Source: Solibacillus sp. FSL W7-1464 (GTDB lineage Bacteria; Bacillota; Bacilli; Bacillales_A; Planococcaceae). From it: DNA of 64,000 nucleotides. Positions 8,042 through 17,656 of the stretch are shown here, piece by piece (the first letter of the stretch is position 1; each line of letters opens with the position of its first letter). The stretch spans positions 3,547,501 through 3,611,500 of the forward strand of contig NZ_JBBORC010000001.1 of assembly GCF_038004425.1 (NCBI RefSeq), in the 5' to 3' direction. The translations under genes were made by a program, and so were the position numbers. The notes below the pieces were generated by a model, which was not told the DNA's origin, ran no database searches, and saw only the letters and a program-made list of their open reading frames with translations.

Positions 8042-9040
8042 TTACTTCATACTACTTTCCTGTACACTTGCAGCTACTTCCAGCAATTCATCTTTTGTCA
8101 ATTTTGTGGATGCGATGAAGAAGGTCATACCATCTTTGTCCCACTGGATTGAGTGATCAGTAATTGCACCGATCGTATAACCTAAATCCGCCGGGTCCCC
8201 AGGAGAGAATACAGGTAAGACCGAATCATCCGGTTGGATTGGCTGCTGCATTAGTGTAAACGGCTTTTCCCCTTCGAATGTTAAAATAACTCGTGTATTT
8301 CCCTCTTCCTGAACTTCATATTCATCTGTCAGCTTAGTATGAGCCCAGTCGATCGTTGGATAATACACACTAAACTCTGTGTCTACCACTTCTGCCGATG
8401 CGGCTTTCTTTTCTTCTTTTTCAGAGAATTTTTCTACCGCATACTCTTCCGCAGTATGCTGCACACCTAATTTAATATCTCCAAATGTAATCACAACTTG
8501 CTCTTGTAATGATTCATCCATCACACTTACTTTTGTCGGAAGCATCGTTTTCTTATCAACTACAATTTGCTGAACCGGCAGTGCTGTTTGGTCTACATTC
8601 CGTGTCGCAACTTCAAAAGTATAGCTTGCATCATCTTCAGTCATTACCGCTTTTGAATCTGACACTAAATCATCAGCCAATGCACCGATTATATACGCCT
8701 GACTATTTTGCTTTGGCCATTCACTTTGAAATTTATGCGTTTTACGTAATGATGGCGTGACAACAAAGACACCTTCTTCATTTCGGACGATTAACTGTTG
8801 TTCTGACTCACCTTTTGGATTAACTGCCACTCGGTAAAAATCCGGTTTTGTATGCCAAACTTTCACATCATAAATACGTGGCTCCGCGCCTGTCCGAACT
8901 TCCATCGAAGCACTTAATTCATAACCTTTTGCGTCATTCCACTTCTTGTTGACATCCTCAATCACTTCATCCTTTGTAGCTTTTCCACACGCCGCCAAAA
9001 AGAGACAACAAACGACAACTACTAGCAGTCGGAGTTTCAA
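8042..9040 (-). CDS. ydcC: LolA-like sporulation lipoprotein (YdcC/GerS-like)
   Basis: A 332-residue secreted lipoprotein. The signal peptide ends in the lipobox 'LFLAAC' with the lipidated cysteine near residue 18. The remainder has the half-barrel pattern of LolA/LolB-like outer membrane lipoprotein carrier domains. Orthologues are B. subtilis YdcC, controlled during sporulation, and the related clostridial GerS. The start is TTG 9040 with AAGGGTG five bases upstream. It lies between acpS and alr exactly as in B. subtilis. Its lipid ligand is not established. Confidence 0.85.
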   Translation of the reverse strand: MKLRLLVVVVCCLFLAACGKATKDEVIEDVNKKWNDAKGYELSASMEVRTGAEPRIYDVKVWHTKPDFYRVAVNPKGESEQQLIVRNEEGVFVVTPSLRKTHKFQSEWPKQNSQAYIIGALADDLVSDSKAVMTEDDASYTFEVATRNVDQTALPVQQIVVDKKTMLPTKVSVMDESLQEQVVITFGDIKLGVQHTAEEYAVEKFSEKEEKKAASAEVVDTEFSVYYPTIDWAHTKLTDEYEVQEEGNTRVILTFEGEKPFTLMQQPIQPDDSVLPVFSPGDPADLGYTIGAITDHSIQWDKDGMTFFIASTKLTKDELLEVAASVQESSMK

Positions 9041-9105
9041 AGATTCACCCTTTCGATTATCTATTTCGATAAATTACTATATGAGCCAAGGTGTCCATGT
9101 ATGTA

Positions 9106-9459
9106 TTATTGCATTAAGATTACTTGGGCAGCTGCTGTTGTACGCGTATGAGTAATGGAAATAAACCCGTTCACCTGTTCACCATCAAAGTATAGTAAAG
9201 GTTTTCCTTGCTCTGTTTTTAAAATTTCTATTTGATGAAGTTCACAGTCTTTACCGATTCCTGTGCCATTTGCTTTTGAATAGGCTTCCTTTGCTGCAAA
9301 GCGACCTGCCAGAAATTCCACTTTGCGCATATCCGATAATGTATCATAAATGGCAAGCTCCCTTTCCGTTAAAATCCGTTGAGCAAATTTCGCCGAACGA
9401 TCTGTCATTTTTTTGATTCGGTCCAATTCTACTAAATCCAATCCAATCCCTTTAATCAT
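9106..9459 (-). CDS. acpS: Holo-[acyl-carrier-protein] synthase AcpS
   Basis: Transfers 4'-phosphopantetheine from CoA to apo-ACP. At 117 residues it has the normal length. The Mg-binding Asp is in 'GIGLDLVELDRI' and the second metal/CoA motif is 'FAAKEAYSKANGTGIG'. ATG 9459 follows GGGAG. It is co-directional with ydcC (66 bp gap) and divergent from the rhomboid gene. Confidence 0.95.
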   Translation of the reverse strand: MIKGIGLDLVELDRIKKMTDRSAKFAQRILTERELAIYDTLSDMRKVEFLAGRFAAKEAYSKANGTGIGKDCELHQIEILKTEQGKPLLYFDGEQVNGFISITHTRTTAAAQVILMQ

Positions 9460-9548
9460 TTAATAGCTCTCCCTTTCCTTTAATCATTACTCCAATGTAT
9501 AATGAATAAAATACGTTTTATTTTGTATCGACTTAATTGAGGTGGAAC

Positions 9549-10172
9549 ATGTTTATTCGTAGAGAAAATTTTAAACAGTACATTGCGCTATATCCGGTCG
9601 TATCGTCAATTATAGCAATTAATCTGATTGTTTTCGTCCTAACGTTAATCCCGGGTTTCGGCCAAGAGCTGCTTTATGCCGGAATGAGCGTCAACGGACT
9701 CATAGCAGCCGGTGATTGGTGGCGTATTATTACGTCCATGTTTCTACATGCAGGCTTTATGCACGTTCTTTTTAATATGTTCTCCCTATTTCTATTCGGT
9801 CCGGAGCTTGAAAAGATCGCCGGCAAAATACGCTTTTTAACAATTTACTTTTTAGCCGGAATTTTCGGTGTCGCTGCTACATACGCAACTCAGGATGCTT
9901 ATTATGCCAGTGTAGGCGCAAGTGGAGCATTGTATGGAATTTTCGGCGCGTTCGGAGCCCTTGTTTATTACACAAGACATTTATTCCCGCAGTTAAGACA
10001 AATTATATTGCCCTTAATTGTGATTAGCATTATTATGACATTTTTAACGCCAAATATTAATATCGCTGCACATTTAGGCGGCTTAGTTACCGGCTTTATT
10101 TTAGGGGTTGTATACTTTAACCCTAAAAATATGGGACGCTGGCGTAAACAGTCCATTAAAAGGGTAAAATAA
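9549..10172 (+). CDS. ydcA: Rhomboid-family intramembrane serine protease (YdcA)
   Basis: About 207 residues with six predicted transmembrane segments. The catalytic serine is in 'VGASGALYGIFG' (GxSG) and the catalytic histidine in 'NIAAHLGGLVTGF'; the Leu/Phe-rich 'HAGFMHVLFNMFSLFLFG' segment carries the conserved HxxxN. I chose ATG 9549 after GAGGTGG; a TTG 12 bases earlier overlaps that ribosome binding site. Substrates are unknown. It is the only rightward gene in the first 18 kb, between two leftward operons. Confidence 0.9.
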   Translation: MFIRRENFKQYIALYPVVSSIIAINLIVFVLTLIPGFGQELLYAGMSVNGLIAAGDWWRIITSMFLHAGFMHVLFNMFSLFLFGPELEKIAGKIRFLTIYFLAGIFGVAATYATQDAYYASVGASGALYGIFGAFGALVYYTRHLFPQLRQIILPLIVISIIMTFLTPNINIAAHLGGLVTGFILGVVYFNPKNMGRWRKQSIKRVK

Positions 10173-10219
10173 AACAGGATCCGCGAAAAGGAGTAACTTT
10201 TTTGCGGACCCTGTTTTTT
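10173..10219. terminator. bidirectional terminator between ydcA and ydbT
   Basis: Arms AACAGGATCCGC and GCGGACCCTGTT (one mismatch), flanked by A- and T-runs; serves two convergent genes and overlaps the ydbT stop codon. Confidence 0.88.
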
Positions 10220-11699
10220 AATGTTCATACCAGGACAGTACTTTTTCCACTTCCTGCTGCTCCATATGACGCGCCGTTGCTGAAGCTCCGTGCATACCTG
10301 ACATCACGACAATTTTTACAGATCCTATATCGCGTCGCTTTTGGAAATAGGTTTGACTTCCCTGCATAATTTGAACACGCTTCTTTAAGGCATAAAACGT
10401 TACACGACTCACTAAGCGCGAGACGATCGTAATTTGCTGATCTTTCACTATAAATCCAGTCGTCTTAAATTGCCATCTTCCAAGAAGAATAATTGGAACA
10501 ATCAGCAATAATGACAACAATCCATATGGATAGAAAAAGTATGATATAGCGCCGATTAACGGGACTAGCCATAAAAAATCAATCCGGTAGAAAAAAGGCT
10601 GTGCTTTTATAGGCGGCTGAACAAGCTGGTTAACTTGAAAATCATATTCCGGAAACAGTTCTGCCAATGGTGAAAATACTTCTTTTTTTGCAATCAGCGG
10701 AAATAAGATGATTTTCTTATCATTTTCCCCGCTAAATCCTCCACCAGCACTTTCTACCGCAACAGATGCCAAACCAAGTATTTGCTGGAAAGGATTTTCC
10801 GCCAGTTTAATGGCCTGTACCCGATTCAACGGGATTGTCACACGTTTTTTTTCGATTAAACCTCGCGTAATAATCAGCCTGTCATGCTGCTTGCTGACCG
10901 TAAAGTTATAATAGTTTAAAAAGGTCAGGCCGACAGAGATTCCCCATGCCAGCATTAACGCTAGAGCGATTAGAATCATGACGACAATATATCCGTATTC
11001 CACTAAAAACGCCAATTCATCATAAATCATATCAAATGGAATAAACTCCGCAAATTGGGAAAGGACAGCAAAAACTCCGGCAAGTACTACACCAACACCG
11101 CTGGATGTCGTCGCTAATAATAACAGTTCCGGTACTTTCATTTTGTGTAGCACTACTGATTCGGACTCCGGCTCTTCATCTTCAACCCTTTGTATCAGGG
11201 CACCTTCATTCGGCAGTTTTTGTTTCGCCTTTTTCATTTGTATTTCCACTTCGTCGGCTGCAGCTTTTGTTACTGCTGTCAACTCGGCTTCCGGTTTACC
11301 ATCTTTACTTCCCGCCGTTTCCACTTGTACTTGTACAAGCTTGAATATCCGGTGGAAAATACCCTCTTTATAATTCAGATTTTGAACTCGATCAAATGGA
11401 ATATAGCGCTTTTTCTTTATAAACAGTCCATATTCCACACGCAGTTCACTATCTTCAAACCAATATACAAATGTCCACCACTTAATCAAACCGCTCACTA
11501 CCGTAATCGCTAAGACGAGTACTAATATAAAGAGTGGAATCATTTCACTGAAAAATGTTTCGCTTCGATAGTCTAAATTAAAATTAAAGCCGTTCGCCGC
11601 AATAATGATAATGATCGGAATGAGGAGGTCTTTCAATGCTTTCATAACATTGATAATAGTCGTTACAGGATGAAGTTTGAATTTCTCTTTAGACATCAT
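10218..11699 (-). CDS. ydbT: Membrane protein with tandem bacterial PH domains (YdbT)
   Basis: A 493-residue membrane protein with several transmembrane pairs (near residues 20-65, 190-250 and 370-410) separating copies of the bPH2 (DUF304) domain, for instance 'YGLFIKKKRYIPFDRVQNL' and 'RGLIEKKRVTIPLNRVQAI'. The repeated 'IPFDRVQNL'/'IPLNRVQAI' signature marks the family. The start is the first of two ATGs at 11699, overlapping the end of ydbS by 11 bp, so the pair is translationally coupled. B. subtilis has the same ydbS-ydbT pair, reported to help resistance to certain bacteriocins. Biochemical role unknown. Confidence 0.85.
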   Translation of the reverse strand: MMSKEKFKLHPVTTIINVMKALKDLLIPIIIIIAANGFNFNLDYRSETFFSEMIPLFILVLVLAITVVSGLIKWWTFVYWFEDSELRVEYGLFIKKKRYIPFDRVQNLNYKEGIFHRIFKLVQVQVETAGSKDGKPEAELTAVTKAAADEVEIQMKKAKQKLPNEGALIQRVEDEEPESESVVLHKMKVPELLLLATTSSGVGVVLAGVFAVLSQFAEFIPFDMIYDELAFLVEYGYIVVMILIALALMLAWGISVGLTFLNYYNFTVSKQHDRLIITRGLIEKKRVTIPLNRVQAIKLAENPFQQILGLASVAVESAGGGFSGENDKKIILFPLIAKKEVFSPLAELFPEYDFQVNQLVQPPIKAQPFFYRIDFLWLVPLIGAISYFFYPYGLLSLLLIVPIILLGRWQFKTTGFIVKDQQITIVSRLVSRVTFYALKKRVQIMQGSQTYFQKRRDIGSVKIVVMSGMHGASATARHMEQQEVEKVLSWYEH

Positions 11700-12168
11700 C
11701 TTCCGCCACCCTTGCAAGTTCAGAGATTTTTGTCCTCAATTCATCGGCATCCTCAACTTTCAGCATAGGAATCGTATGTACAGTTGCTGCCGAAGAAATC
11801 GATATATTCGCTAACATGTATTTTTTTAAGATCGGTCCCTGCTCGGTGTCAACATGCTGAACACGTACCATCGGAATTAGCGTCCGTTTTACGACAAACA
11901 GACCGCTTTGAATTTCAATTTCCTGTTCCCGAACTTCATAACGCCAAATTCTCCAACGAATGTTCGGAAATACAATAACCGAAAACGCAATCGATAATAT
12001 TACTAGTGCAATGGCAACCCACATAATCCACTGTGGCCAATCAAATCGGACTGTTAAAAATACAATACCACCTGTTAAAAGTGCGATAATAGAGGTTTGA
12101 ATGATGCCATATAATCGCCACACTGTTTGCGCTTTTTTAGGTAACTGAAACTTTGGTTGTTCTCTCAT
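11689..12168 (-). CDS. ydbS: PH domain-containing membrane protein (YdbS)
   Basis: About 159 residues: two transmembrane helices (roughly 20-70) then one bPH2 domain with 'SGLFVVKRTLIPMVRVQHV'. I chose ATG 12168 because GGAG lies just upstream; the GTG nine bases earlier would have no spacing to its ribosome binding site. Forms a unit with ydbT and is expected to act with it at the membrane. Confidence 0.83.
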   Translation of the reverse strand: MREQPKFQLPKKAQTVWRLYGIIQTSIIALLTGGIVFLTVRFDWPQWIMWVAIALVILSIAFSVIVFPNIRWRIWRYEVREQEIEIQSGLFVVKRTLIPMVRVQHVDTEQGPILKKYMLANISISSAATVHTIPMLKVEDADELRTKISELARVAEDDV

Positions 12169-12353
12169 TAACTCCACACCTCTTTCTCTATAGTATGCTA
12201 TACGTATTAACCGCTTAAATGTTTCATTATGTTTTAATCTATACTATTAAAAACAGTCCCCTCTCACCATAGTATAGTTAAATGACAAATTTGTTAAATA
12301 ATTTACAAAAATTTTATTTCCCGGAAAATATATTCATATAAAATTTCACAAAA

Positions 12354-12386
12354 AAACACACCAACGATTTTCTCGTTGGTGTGTTT
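12354..12386 (-). terminator. terminator after cshA
   Basis: Perfect stem of ACACACCAACG / CGTTGGTGTGT type with loop ATTTTCT, ending in T7 on the minus strand. Confidence 0.9.
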
Positions 12387-12394
12387 GAATAGTA

Positions 12395-13948
12395 TTAGTC
12401 TTCGCGACGTGGACGTGGACGACGATCACGAGATCCTGATCCTTCGCGACGAGCACCGCCTTCACGACGACCTCCTTCACGACTTCCGCTACCAGAACGG
12501 CTTCCGCCACCTTCACGACGGCGATCTCCACCGCGACGGTCACCACCGCCACGGTTGCCACCACCACGGTTACGGTCATTACCGCCACGGCCGCGGCCTC
12601 CGCCACCTTGTGAACGGTCACGACGCATTGGTAATGGACGCTCTTCCGATAATGATACTGGTGTAGCATCCGGTTCTTTAGTAATTGATTTAAGCGCTGC
12701 TGCAACTAAGTCAAGTGCTTCGTTATTTTCCAATAACTTAGCTGCTAAATCACGGTAATTGCCTAAATCATTATTTTGTACTAATTCAACTAATGATTGC
12801 ATTGCATCTTCTTGTAAGCCTACCAATGCTTCTTCAGATGAAGGTGGACGTAAAGGAGTCATACGTTTTTTCGTAGTTTCTTCTACGATGCGTAAGTAAC
12901 CCATTTCACGAGGTGTTACGAATGTTACTGCAACACCAGATTTACCAGCACGGCCTGTACGACCGATACGGTGAACGTATGATTCCGGATCTTGTGGAAT
13001 GTCAAAGTTGTAAACATGTGTTACACCTGAAATATCCAATCCACGAGCTGCAACGTCTGTTGCGATTAGGATATCGATTTTACCTTCTTTAAACTGACGC
13101 AAAACAGAAATACGTTTCGCCTGAGATAAGTCACCATGGATACCTTCCGCTAAGAAGCCACGTAAACCTAAAGCTTGGCTTAACTCATCAACACGGCGTT
13201 TCGTACGACCGAAAATGATTGCTAATTCTGGTTTTTGTGAATCCAATAGACGAGATAAAGCATCGAATTTCTCGCGCTCTGTTGCTTTTACGAAGAATTG
13301 TTCAATGTTTTCCATTGTTAATTCTTTCGCTTTAATTTTTACGATTTCAGGATTTTTCATGAATGTCTCTGCAATTTTGCGGATTGCTGGAGGCATTGTC
13401 GCTGAGAATAGTAATGTTTGGCGATCCGATGGTACGTTTTCTAAAATTGCATTAATATCATCGATGAAGCCCATGTTTAACATTTCGTCAGCTTCGTCTA
13501 AAACTAAAGTTTGAACTTCGTCTAAACGTAAAGTACGACGGTTAATATGGTCTTGAATACGACCTGGTGTACCTACAATAATTTGAGGTTTATTTTTTAA
13601 TGCACGGATTTGACGGCCGATTTCTTGACCACCATACACCGATAATAATTTTACACGCTTGTCATAGCCTAATTTATAAAGTTCTTCCGAAACTTGGATT
13701 GCTAATTCGCGAGTAGGAGCAATTACCAAAGCTTGGATATTCGGATTTTTTGGATCGATTTTCTCAATTAAAGGAATACCAAATGCAGCTGTTTTACCAG
13801 TACCTGTTTGTGCTTGACCTAAAACGTCACGGCCAGCCATTGCAAATGTTACTGTTCCTTCTTGGATTGGTGTTGCTTCTTCAAATCCCATACGCTTAAT
13901 AGAACGTAATGTCGATTCACTAATGTTTAATTCTGAAAAATTTGTCAA
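12395..13948 (-). CDS. cshA: DEAD-box ATP-dependent RNA helicase CshA
   Basis: A 517-residue RNA helicase for RNA decay and ribosome assembly. It has the Q motif 'GFEEATPIQ', Walker A '[11 protein letters not shown]', 'DEAD', 'SAT' and motif VI '[10 protein letters not shown]'. The last 75 residues are an RGG/RDR-rich basic tail with repeated RGG, RREGG and SGSR units, a disordered RNA-binding tail. I choose TTG 13948 because AAGGAG lies 10 bases before it and only one base before the upstream ATG at 13957. The leader is long and carries two hairpins. Downstream neighbours are ydbS-ydbT; the equivalent B. subtilis gene is ydbR. Confidence 0.95.
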   Translation of the reverse strand: MTNFSELNISESTLRSIKRMGFEEATPIQEGTVTFAMAGRDVLGQAQTGTGKTAAFGIPLIEKIDPKNPNIQALVIAPTRELAIQVSEELYKLGYDKRVKLLSVYGGQEIGRQIRALKNKPQIIVGTPGRIQDHINRRTLRLDEVQTLVLDEADEMLNMGFIDDINAILENVPSDRQTLLFSATMPPAIRKIAETFMKNPEIVKIKAKELTMENIEQFFVKATEREKFDALSRLLDSQKPELAIIFGRTKRRVDELSQALGLRGFLAEGIHGDLSQAKRISVLRQFKEGKIDILIATDVAARGLDISGVTHVYNFDIPQDPESYVHRIGRTGRAGKSGVAVTFVTPREMGYLRIVEETTKKRMTPLRPPSSEEALVGLQEDAMQSLVELVQNNDLGNYRDLAAKLLENNEALDLVAAALKSITKEPDATPVSLSEERPLPMRRDRSQGGGGRGRGGNDRNRGGGNRGGGDRRGGDRRREGGGSRSGSGSREGGRREGGARREGSGSRDRRPRPRRED

Positions 13949-14311
13949 ACTCTTCATTCTCCTTTTTCCTGTATAAGTTGACAAATGGTTACATTTTCAG
14001 ATGAAATGGCGGCAAATTTTCGAGCCATTGTATGTGGAACGTTTCCGTTACTTAAAAATTCTCTCTGCTTCGTATGCAGAGTCTCTTATATGAAAAGGAA
14101 AGCCCGGTCATTGCCGAGCGGTTCAATTCTACCGTTTCTAATTGGTTGTTGCTTTTGTAAAAAATAGAATAAAACCGTTTATCAAAAAAAAGCACTCTTC
14201 ACCCATAAGTCTGAAGAGTCTTCGCACAAAATGTATCCATTGCTTTTATTAGTCTAACATGGGTTGTAACGGTATGCAATGATATTGCCTTGTATCGAAA
14301 TAGTCAGATAT
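13949..14311 (-). promoter_or_regulatory. cshA leader region with two hairpins
   Basis: No gene seen. On the minus strand there are hairpins at 14102-14119 (GCTCGG / CCGGGC with one G-U pair) and 14063-14081 (CTCTGC / GCAGAG); the second is followed within a few bases by ATTTTT, resembling a small attenuator about 115 bp before the helicase start. The upstream end, 14184-14224, holds the terminator of the next operon. Confidence 0.5.
14184..14221 (-). terminator. terminator after the alpha/beta hydrolase gene
   Basis: Stem ACTCTTCA / TGAAGAGT with a 10-base loop, followed by GC then T7 on the minus strand. Confidence 0.75.
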
Positions 14312-15010
14312 TTAATGCTCCAATAAAAATCGATACACTTGGTCAAACCATCGCTCACAATCATCACTGTAACAAATATGATGTTTTCCACAATCTGAAA
14401 TATACATTTGCTTTTTCTGCGACTGAATTTGTTCATATAAAATTTGGGCTGTTGTACTGGGCACAATACCATCAAGCTCCCCTTGTACAATAAATGTAGG
14501 GCACTGAATGTTTTTAATATAAGGTTCCGTTTTTTTCACGACCTTCATAAATTCAATCGTTGCTGTTAACGGAACATTTTTAAATTTAAATTTATAACGT
14601 GCAAACAATTCGTTTTCTTCTAACTTTTTATGCACCATATCCTGGGCAATTGCTCGAACATCTTTCACTAATTGTGTAGGACTCACATACTTGGCTGCAG
14701 CACTTAGGAGTACTAACTTCTTTACTGGGTAACGTATAGATAAGTACATCGCAATGACACCACCCATTGAAAAGCCGACGACAATGACTTCATCAACTTG
14801 CTTTTTCAACTGCCGATATGCGATTTCCGCTTCCATCATCCAGTGCTCAGCTTTATAACCTTTCATCGCCAAGTGCTCTGCATCGCCGTGACCTGAAAAT
14901 GTCGGAATACTTACTGTCCAATCTATTCGTTGCTCTATATAATGCGCAAAAGGCTCCACTTCATACGGTCCACCTGAAAATCCATGTAAAAACAGGACGC
15001 CGATTTTCAT
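14312..15010 (-). CDS. Alpha/beta hydrolase (carboxylesterase/monoacylglycerol-lipase-like)
   Basis: About 232 residues, similar to the Est30-type carboxylesterases of Bacillaceae. Oxyanion-hole motif 'FLHGFSGGPYEV' near the N-terminus, nucleophile elbow 'VVGFSMGG' (Ser near 90), acid in 'GELDGIVP' and catalytic His in 'GKHHICY'. I start at ATG 15010, giving 'MKIGVLFLHGF', behind AAAGCGGGTG; the longer open frame adds 16 unlikely residues. No signal peptide, so cytoplasmic. The natural ester substrate cannot be read from sequence. It is separated by terminators from cshA and murF. Confidence 0.82.
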   Translation of the reverse strand: MKIGVLFLHGFSGGPYEVEPFAHYIEQRIDWTVSIPTFSGHGDAEHLAMKGYKAEHWMMEAEIAYRQLKKQVDEVIVVGFSMGGVIAMYLSIRYPVKKLVLLSAAAKYVSPTQLVKDVRAIAQDMVHKKLEENELFARYKFKFKNVPLTATIEFMKVVKKTEPYIKNIQCPTFIVQGELDGIVPSTTAQILYEQIQSQKKQMYISDCGKHHICYSDDCERWFDQVYRFLLEH

Positions 15011-15083
15011 TAAAACACCCGCTTTCAATGAGCTGTTATTATTTATAATAAGCGACATTTTAAGTCGAAAAAAGTTTTTGCGC

Positions 15084-15113
15084 CAAAAAAATGAGCTAGC
15101 ACTAGGCTAACTC
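15084..15113 (-). terminator. terminator overlapping the end of murF
   Basis: Stem GAGTTAGC / GCTAGCTC (one G-T wobble) with loop CTAGT then T7 on the minus strand; the murF stop codon is inside the loop. Confidence 0.75.
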
Positions 15114-16472
15114 AATTGAATGGATAATTTTCTCCAACTGCATTCCACGAGAACCTTTAACTAGAAGGATGGACTCGTCTGTTGCATGAGATTGGATTTT
15201 TTCGATAATCGGTGCGTACTCATTTTCGGAATACACTAAATGCCCAGCATCAAATTTCTCTTGCAGTTTATTGTGGAGCCACTTCATACGCGGACCATAT
15301 AAGCAAACATAGCTTATTTCTTCAGGATGAATATGCGCGGCGATTCCTTCATGCATCTGCTTTTCATCGTCCCCGAGCTCAAGCATATCCCCGAGTATAA
15401 GCCACTTTTCAGCACGAATCGTCGTTTGCTCAGCAAATTGAATAGCAGCATGCATCGATGTCGGTGCCGCATTATACGCATCATTAATAAATAATAAATC
15501 GCCGACCGGAACAAGCTGCATCCGCATATCTGTCAAAACTACTTTCTTTAATGCTCCGCGAATTTGTTCATCGGTCAAACCTAATGCCTTGCTCACCAGC
15601 ATTGCACTTAATGTATTCTTTACTTGGTGTTCTCCTAAAACCGAAATAAAGAAATCACCTTGTATTACTCCATCTACATGGAAGCTGCTTCCTTGTGCTG
15701 TCGCTTTAATTTGCGAAGCTGCCAAATTCTGTTCCCGGCTAAAACCAAATGCCTGTGTTTTTAACTGCGGTGTTTTTGCAACTAAGTTTTGAAGTAACGG
15801 CTCATCACCATCATAAAAAAGAATCCCTTCTTCAGACAATCCTTTTACAATTTCAAACTTCGCCTTCGCAATTCCTTCGCGCGATCCTAAATCTTGCATA
15901 TGGGCTTCACCAATATTTGTAATAATGGCATAATGTGGTCGGGCCAGCTTCGTCAGAAATTCAATTTCACCGAAACCGCTCATCCCCATCTCCAATACGG
16001 AAACTTCTGTATCTTCATCAAGCTGTAGAATCGTAATCGGCAAACCGAGCTGATTATTAAAGTTTCCGATCGTCTTTTGTACTTTAAAGTATGGAGAAAG
16101 TGCCCCTGCCAAAATATCTTTTGACGACGTTTTACCATTGGAACCGGTAATTCCGATAAATGTTGCTTTATGCTCATTACGGTAACATTCTGCCATTTTC
16201 TGAAGTGCAAGCTCCGGGTCTTCCACGAAAATTAATGGCAAATGTGCCGGAGGATTCGGCTCATCGATCATCCATAAAGAAGCTGCCGCGCCTTTTTCAA
16301 ATGCCTGCTCGACAAAACGGTGCCCGTTTACGGCTTCTCCACGGAAAGGAATAAATAAATCCCCTTTTGCAATTGTCCGTGTGTCAATGGAAATACCTGT
16401 GACAATCGTTTCAGGAAATGACTGATTTTCTATCGTTAACCATGCTGCAATTTGCTGTAAACTTTTTTTCAC
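15102..16472 (-). CDS. murF: UDP-N-acetylmuramoyl-tripeptide--D-alanyl-D-alanine ligase MurF
   Basis: A 456-residue Mur ligase that adds D-Ala-D-Ala to UDP-MurNAc-tripeptide. ATP-binding loop 'GITGSNGKTSSKD', 'EMGMSGFGEIEFL', central 'NIGEAHMQDLGSREGIAKAK' and C-terminal 'INDAYNAAPTSMHAAI' are all present. The start is GTG 16472, with a weak TGGGA ribosome binding site. It begins 12 bp after ddl, so substrate maker and user are co-transcribed, as in B. subtilis. Confidence 0.95.
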   Translation of the reverse strand: MKKSLQQIAAWLTIENQSFPETIVTGISIDTRTIAKGDLFIPFRGEAVNGHRFVEQAFEKGAAASLWMIDEPNPPAHLPLIFVEDPELALQKMAECYRNEHKATFIGITGSNGKTSSKDILAGALSPYFKVQKTIGNFNNQLGLPITILQLDEDTEVSVLEMGMSGFGEIEFLTKLARPHYAIITNIGEAHMQDLGSREGIAKAKFEIVKGLSEEGILFYDGDEPLLQNLVAKTPQLKTQAFGFSREQNLAASQIKATAQGSSFHVDGVIQGDFFISVLGEHQVKNTLSAMLVSKALGLTDEQIRGALKKVVLTDMRMQLVPVGDLLFINDAYNAAPTSMHAAIQFAEQTTIRAEKWLILGDMLELGDDEKQMHEGIAAHIHPEEISYVCLYGPRMKWLHNKLQEKFDAGHLVYSENEYAPIIEKIQSHATDESILLVKGSRGMQLEKIIHSIELA

Positions 16473-16484
16473 TTTTTATCCCAC

Positions 16485-17558
16485 TCAATCTCTGTTGTAT
16501 TGAAGCTGTTGTTTTTCTGTAAAACGTTCCAGTGCAAAGCCAATCAGCTCTTTAATTAACTGCGGATATGGCAAATCTGTATGCTGCCACAGCAACGGAT
16601 ACATGCTTACCGGGGTAAATCCTGGCATCGTGTTTACTTCATTGATGAAAATTTCGTTGTTTTCAGTTACGAAGAAATCTGCCCGCACTAAACCTGCTCC
16701 ATCAATTGCTTTAAACGCTCTTTTCGCCATATCAACTAAATCTCTATAGACATCATCTTGCAATGGTGCCGGAATAATTAATGCTGTCGAACCATCTTTA
16801 TATTTTGAATCATAATCGTAAAACTCAGTCATCGGCTTAATCTCGCCTGCTACTGAAACGTTGGGTGTATCATTCCCTAACACAGCAAGTTCAATTTCCC
16901 GTGCTGTGACACCTTGTTCGATTACAATTTTACGGTCATATTGCAGTGCAAATTGAACAGCTTTTTCCAGTTCCGAAGCATTCGTCGCTTTGCTGATCCC
17001 TACACTTGATCCTAAGTTAGCTGGTTTAACAAACATCGGATACCCTAAAGATTGTTCGCATCTTTTGATCCAAGCTTCTTTCTCCCGTTCCCATTCGCTT
17101 CGAATAAAGTATTCATAAGGTAATTGCGGCAAGTTTGCCATTTCAAACAATTGCTTCATAACTACCTTATCCATACCTGATGCCGAACCAAGAACACCAT
17201 TCCCCACATAAGGAATGTTCAGCACTTCCAGAAAGCCCTGTACCGTTCCATCTTCGCCGTTCGTGCCATGTAGTAAAGGAAAAATGACATCAAATGGAGT
17301 ATCCATATGTTTTGCAATAAATTGCGTAATATTATTTTCAGACTGGTCTGATACTGTCGTAAATTGTAATTGTTCAATCGTTTGAGCGGGTTCTGTTAAT
17401 TGAGGTCCAACACGCCATTCACCCTTCAATGTAATAAAAATCGGGAAAACGTCAAACTCATTAAAATCCAATGCTTGCGTTACTGCTTTTGCAGTTGAGA
17501 GTGATACTTCATGCTCGGCTGACTTACCACCATATAATAAACCAATTCTTTTTTTCAT
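16485..17558 (-). CDS. ddl: D-alanine--D-alanine ligase
   Basis: ATP-grasp enzyme of 357 residues joining two D-Ala. Motifs: 'LLYGGKSAEHEVSLSTAKAV' at the N-terminus, 'FPLLHGTNGEDGTVQGFLE', 'PLFVKPANLGSSVGISK'-like segment ('MFVKPANLGSSVGISKA') and 'FINEVNTMPGFTPVSMYPLL'. The conserved omega-loop tyrosine is in 'EFYDYDSKYKDG', typical of D-Ala-D-Ala and not D-Ala-D-Lac ligases. ATG 17558 sits behind GGAGGTC. Confidence 0.95.
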   Translation of the reverse strand: MKKRIGLLYGGKSAEHEVSLSTAKAVTQALDFNEFDVFPIFITLKGEWRVGPQLTEPAQTIEQLQFTTVSDQSENNITQFIAKHMDTPFDVIFPLLHGTNGEDGTVQGFLEVLNIPYVGNGVLGSASGMDKVVMKQLFEMANLPQLPYEYFIRSEWEREKEAWIKRCEQSLGYPMFVKPANLGSSVGISKATNASELEKAVQFALQYDRKIVIEQGVTAREIELAVLGNDTPNVSVAGEIKPMTEFYDYDSKYKDGSTALIIPAPLQDDVYRDLVDMAKRAFKAIDGAGLVRADFFVTENNEIFINEVNTMPGFTPVSMYPLLWQHTDLPYPQLIKELIGFALERFTEKQQLQYNRD

Positions 17559-17624
17559 TTTTTTGACCTCCAGTTTTCACTAACCTTATTTTATCACGAA
17601 TGCACTAAACGCTGAAATCGGATA

Positions 17625-17656
17625 AAAAACACCCACTGCCCTGTTCGCTGTGAGTG
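17625..17656 (-). terminator. terminator after the 252-residue unknown gene
   Basis: Stem ACACTCAC / GTGGGTGT type with T6 on the minus strand, just past the stop at 17657. Confidence 0.75.

Noticed and set aside
12346-12705. Long repetitive open frames (Val/Ala-rich on the minus strand, His/Asp/Gly-rich on the plus strand) over the end of cshA
   Set aside because: They are other-frame shadows of the RGG-rich tail of the helicase, whose GGT/CGT repeats keep all frames open.
13985-14167. 60-codon plus-strand frame opposite the cshA leader
   Set aside because: No ribosome binding site, odd composition, and it overlaps hairpins on the other strand.
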